The notes under the pieces: generated by a model | Told to the model about the DNA's origin: nothing | Database searches by the model: none | Seen by the model: the letters and a program-made list of their open reading frames with translations, nothing else | Translations under genes and position numbers: made by a program | In this document: piece after piece, positions 39,725-41,868 of the stretch | Position numbering within the stretch: position 1 is the stretch's first letter | Layout: every line of letters begins with the position of its first letter | NCBI GenBank assembly: GCA_016124515.1 | Contig: WGNN01000040.1 | Span: 1 to 41,868 of the forward strand | DNA from: a bacterium | Lineage (GTDB): Bacteria > Bacteroidota > Bacteroidia > CAILMK01 > JACPUW01 | DNA: 41,868 nucleotides | Direction: 5' to 3'

Positions 39725-40825
39725 TTAAATTGAGTCTTCAATGGCCTGCAAAACGGTGGAGACTTTTAATGATTCCATGCAATGCTGTGTGCGGGTGCAG
39801 GTATTGCCGTAGTAGCAGTCGCAACCGCTTTCGGGCTCTACAATTTGCCCGCGGTTGTACAACAAAAACTCGTGCCTGTTGAATATGTTGTTGAAAAGAA
39901 CCAGTGGTTTTTTAACGCCTATGGCAATGTGCATCATCATAGAAACGGCACTTACAATTACATCGCACTGCGAAGCAATGGCAATAAACTCTTTGAGCGA
40001 ATGCGTACCCGGATAGTATGCTCCCGTTTCGGCGGCATAGAATTTATTCATTTCATCTTCATCGGGGCCGCCCAGCACCACCGGATAATAGCCCTTTTGC
40101 TTCAGGCTTTCAATGAGTTGTAGCCAATATTGCTGTGGCCAAAGTCTTGTGAGCCACCGCTTGCCACAACCTGTATTGAGCCCTATTATTTTTTTGCCCT
40201 TTGCAGCAAATTCAAATTCGTTTTTCCATTTCAATGCAAATGCTTCATTCACATCCAACACATATTCTTCGCCGTGAAATTCAAATTCACAGATTTCAAA
40301 AATCTCCTCCAGGTAATTGCGGGTGTTGGCTTGCGAAATGCCATCAAATAGTCCTGTTATCAGTTTGTGTTCCGCATTTTCGTTGGCAATGTCTATGTGG
40401 TGGTCTTTTAGTATAAAGCCCATTTTTTTATGTGCTTTCACATCTTGCAGCAGTGCACAGGCTTCGTATTCTTTGTCAAGGTTTATGGCAATATCGTATT
40501 GCTGATGCCTGATGATGTAAGTGGATTGAAAATCAAAAGGATAGATTTCGTCAATTTCTGATTTGGGCAAAATATCGGGCGATAGCGTAATCCAGGTAAT
40601 GTGTACGCCTTTGTATTCTTTTCTGAAACGCTCAATAAGAGGCGTGGTTCTGATCACATCGCCCAGAGCGCCCAGTTTTATAATGAGGATTCGGGTTTCA
40701 ATTTTGTCATATTCATCGCAGTTGTTGCATATTTTGTTGTGCAGCTTGTTGGGCTTGCACGGAATACCGCCTTTAAAGTGTCGGCAGTCAAATTTCAATT
40801 CGTTTATTCCAATCGGTTTATCCAT
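39725..40825 (-). CDS. Glycosyltransferase family 9 (heptosyltransferase-like)
   Basis: 366 residues. A Cys-rich N-terminal extension (C15 to C36: FDCRHFKGGIPCKPNKLHNK, ICNNCDEYD) may bind zinc or another metal. The GT9 domain begins with ILIIKLGALGDVIRTTPLIE, includes IGLNTGCGKRWLTRLWPQQY, the YYPVVLGGPDEDEMNKFYAA strand and CDVIVSAVSMMMHIAIGVKK (the 'D-S-G-x-x-H' site, here A-V-S-M-M-M-H). It probably adds a heptose or related sugar to lipopolysaccharide core. The C-terminal tail has another Cys cluster (ESGCDCYYGNTCTRTQHC). Confidence 0.9.
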   Translation of the reverse strand: MDKPIGINELKFDCRHFKGGIPCKPNKLHNKICNNCDEYDKIETRILIIKLGALGDVIRTTPLIERFRKEYKGVHITWITLSPDILPKSEIDEIYPFDFQSTYIIRHQQYDIAINLDKEYEACALLQDVKAHKKMGFILKDHHIDIANENAEHKLITGLFDGISQANTRNYLEEIFEICEFEFHGEEYVLDVNEAFALKWKNEFEFAAKGKKIIGLNTGCGKRWLTRLWPQQYWLQLIESLKQKGYYPVVLGGPDEDEMNKFYAAETGAYYPGTHSLKEFIAIASQCDVIVSAVSMMMHIAIGVKKPLVLFNNIFNRHEFLLYNRGQIVEPESGCDCYYGNTCTRTQHCMESLKVSTVLQAIEDSI

Positions 40826-40911
40826 CTGTTAGGGCTAAAAATGCAATTGGCCAAAATTATCGTTTATTTTCAGTTTCGGTTTAATCGGCGGTATTTTTAC
40901 AGCCTCATATT

Positions 40912-41868
40912 ATGGTAGATCAAAAATTAATATCCTTTATTGAATCGCTTGATAACTACGTTATTACTTTTCATCAAAACCCTGATGGCGATGCCCTGGG
41001 CTCTGCACTTGGGCTTCATTTGGCCTTGAAAAAACTACAAAAGCACGGACATGTCATCAGCCCAAATTCAATTGGCGAATACCTGCATTGGCTATCGGGC
41101 ATTGATGAAGTATTGGTACATGAGGGCAACGAAAAAGCAGTGAATGAAGTGGTTAAAAATGCGGGCGCCGTTTTTTGCCTCGATTTTAACGACCTGAACC
41201 GCACGGGAACCATGGAAAATGTACTTGTGGCCAATCAGGCAAAAAAAGTGTTGATTGACCACCACCTGAACCCCAAACAATTTGCCGCATTTGAAATGCA
41301 CGACATAGAAGTTCCCGCTACGGCTTTGCTCATTTTCAGGCTATTATCGGCGCTCGACAATACCATTTTTGATCAGGATATTGCTACATGTCTCTATACC
41401 GGTTTGATGACCGATACAGGCTCGTTCAGGTTTCCTTCAACCACACCCGAAACCCATTTGGCCATAGCCCGCCTCATGCAAACAGGCTTCAACCATTCGG
41501 TAGTGCATGAGAATATTTTCGACACCTTTACTGTAAACCGGCTGCACCTTTTTGGCCATTGCATCAAAAACCAACACGAATTACTGCCCGAATACAACAC
41601 TTCTATTATTTGGGTAACGCGCGAAAACCACACGACTTTTGACATTAAAAAAGGCGATACCGAAGGTTTGGTAAATTACAACCTGAGCCTGCAAGGAATA
41701 AAATTCGGGGTTTTGTTTATCGAAGACGAAGAAATGGTGAAAATATCATTCAGGTCTAAAGGTGATTTTCCAGCCAACCTCTTTGCTTCCAACTATTTTC
41801 AAGGAGGCGGACACTTCAATGCCGCGGGCGGACGATCATTTGTGTCGCTTGAAAAAACCATAAGAAAA
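40912..41868 (+). CDS. DHH-family phosphoesterase (NrnA-like), 3' end beyond the window
   Basis: Starts at ATG 40912 and remains open to the right edge, 319 codons. DHH motifs: FHQNPDGDALGSALGLHLAL (motif I), VFCLDFND (II), VLIDHHLNP (III, the D-H-H), LYTGLMTDTGSFRF (IV), and the DHHA1 motif GGGHFNAAGG near the end. This is the layout of NrnA, a 3'-5' oligoribonuclease and 3'-phosphoadenosine-5'-phosphate phosphatase, usually about 320-340 residues, so only a few residues are missing. Divergent from the GT9 gene, 86 bp apart. Confidence 0.93.
   Translation, partial: MVDQKLISFIESLDNYVITFHQNPDGDALGSALGLHLALKKLQKHGHVISPNSIGEYLHWLSGIDEVLVHEGNEKAVNEVVKNAGAVFCLDFNDLNRTGTMENVLVANQAKKVLIDHHLNPKQFAAFEMHDIEVPATALLIFRLLSALDNTIFDQDIATCLYTGLMTDTGSFRFPSTTPETHLAIARLMQTGFNHSVVHENIFDTFTVNRLHLFGHCIKNQHELLPEYNTSIIWVTRENHTTFDIKKGDTEGLVNYNLSLQGIKFGVLFIEDEEMVKISFRSKGDFPANLFASNYFQGGGHFNAAGGRSFVSLEKTIRK

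Noticed and set aside
1-41868. CRISPR arrays or insertion sequences with terminal inverted repeats
   Set aside because: No regularly spaced repeat series and no transposase gene with flanking inverted repeats were seen.

Overview
Window type. The right third (about 32.5-41.9 kb) is ordinary chromosome of a Bacteroidetes-type bacterium: a DUF4286 protein, an M1 peptidase, a glucosaminidase with three LysM repeats, a small outer-membrane barrel, two glycosyltransferases and NrnA, densely packed and somewhat richer in GC. Everything to the left of a CAT-anticodon tRNA gene (32425-32498, minus strand) looks like a mobilizable, integrase-bearing genomic island of lower GC with accessory cargo. The family assignment rests on recognisable proteins; no database search was possible.

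Layout. 1-1.5 kb: an unrecognised long gene running off the left edge. 1.7-3.4 kb: a convergent pair of foreign-looking genes (a charged coiled-coil protein and a secreted protein) with codon use unlike the rest. 3.6-9.3 kb: a rightward maintenance block of mobile elements (small HTH regulator, SSB-like protein, RadC-type JAB protein, ArdC-like antirestriction protein, DUF3991/TOPRIM protein, small proteins, an adenine-methylase-like protein without a visible catalytic motif). Two long leaders in this block (before 5595 and 7836) share an architecture of stems that looks like a structured RNA. 9.3-10.0 kb: a gene broken at its 3' side, then a BrnT/BrnA toxin-antitoxin pair. 10.4-13.9 kb: the centrepiece, a leftward operon for a ubiquitin-like conjugation pathway (Ubl with terminal Gly-Gly, E2-like protein with a C-E-H-H cluster, JAMM peptidase, E1-like enzyme) followed by a single-pass membrane protein. 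14.1-15.0 kb: divergent XRE regulator plus ImmA/IrrE-type metallopeptidase. 15.1-16.3 kb: two unrecognised genes and a relic integrase 3' end. 16.7-19.4 kb: an RteC-like protein and a toxin-antitoxin-chaperone (HigB-HigA-SecB-like) module. 19.9-21.2 kb: intact tyrosine recombinase. 21.5-32.3 kb: mobilization block (MobF relaxase-helicase, VirD4/TrwB-type coupling protein, membrane proteins, excisionase-like HTH protein) with a two-gene cargo module nested at 28.3-30.1 kb.

How it may work. The recombinase plus the small HTH protein next to the tRNA gene would handle integration and excision; the relaxase and coupling protein would mobilize the DNA through a mating apparatus that is not encoded in this window, so the island looks mobilizable rather than self-conjugative. 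A 16-bp palindrome, TAGGATTTTAATCCTA or one mismatch from it, sits in front of three separate transcription units (3.94, 15.86 and 25.28 kb), pointing to one regulator that links maintenance, cargo and transfer genes. The cargo is a stack of probable defence or addiction modules: BrnTA, the ubiquitin-like operon, the chaperone-controlled TA module and the 28.3-30.1 kb pair.

Best candidates for new biology: (1) the Ubl-E2(CEHH)-JAMM-E1 operon with its attached membrane protein and divergent XRE-ImmA switch; (2) the twin structured leaders; (3) the antitoxin ending in a tmRNA-tag-like tail beside its SecB-like chaperone; (4) the island-wide palindromic operator; (5) the duplicated integrase 3' end.
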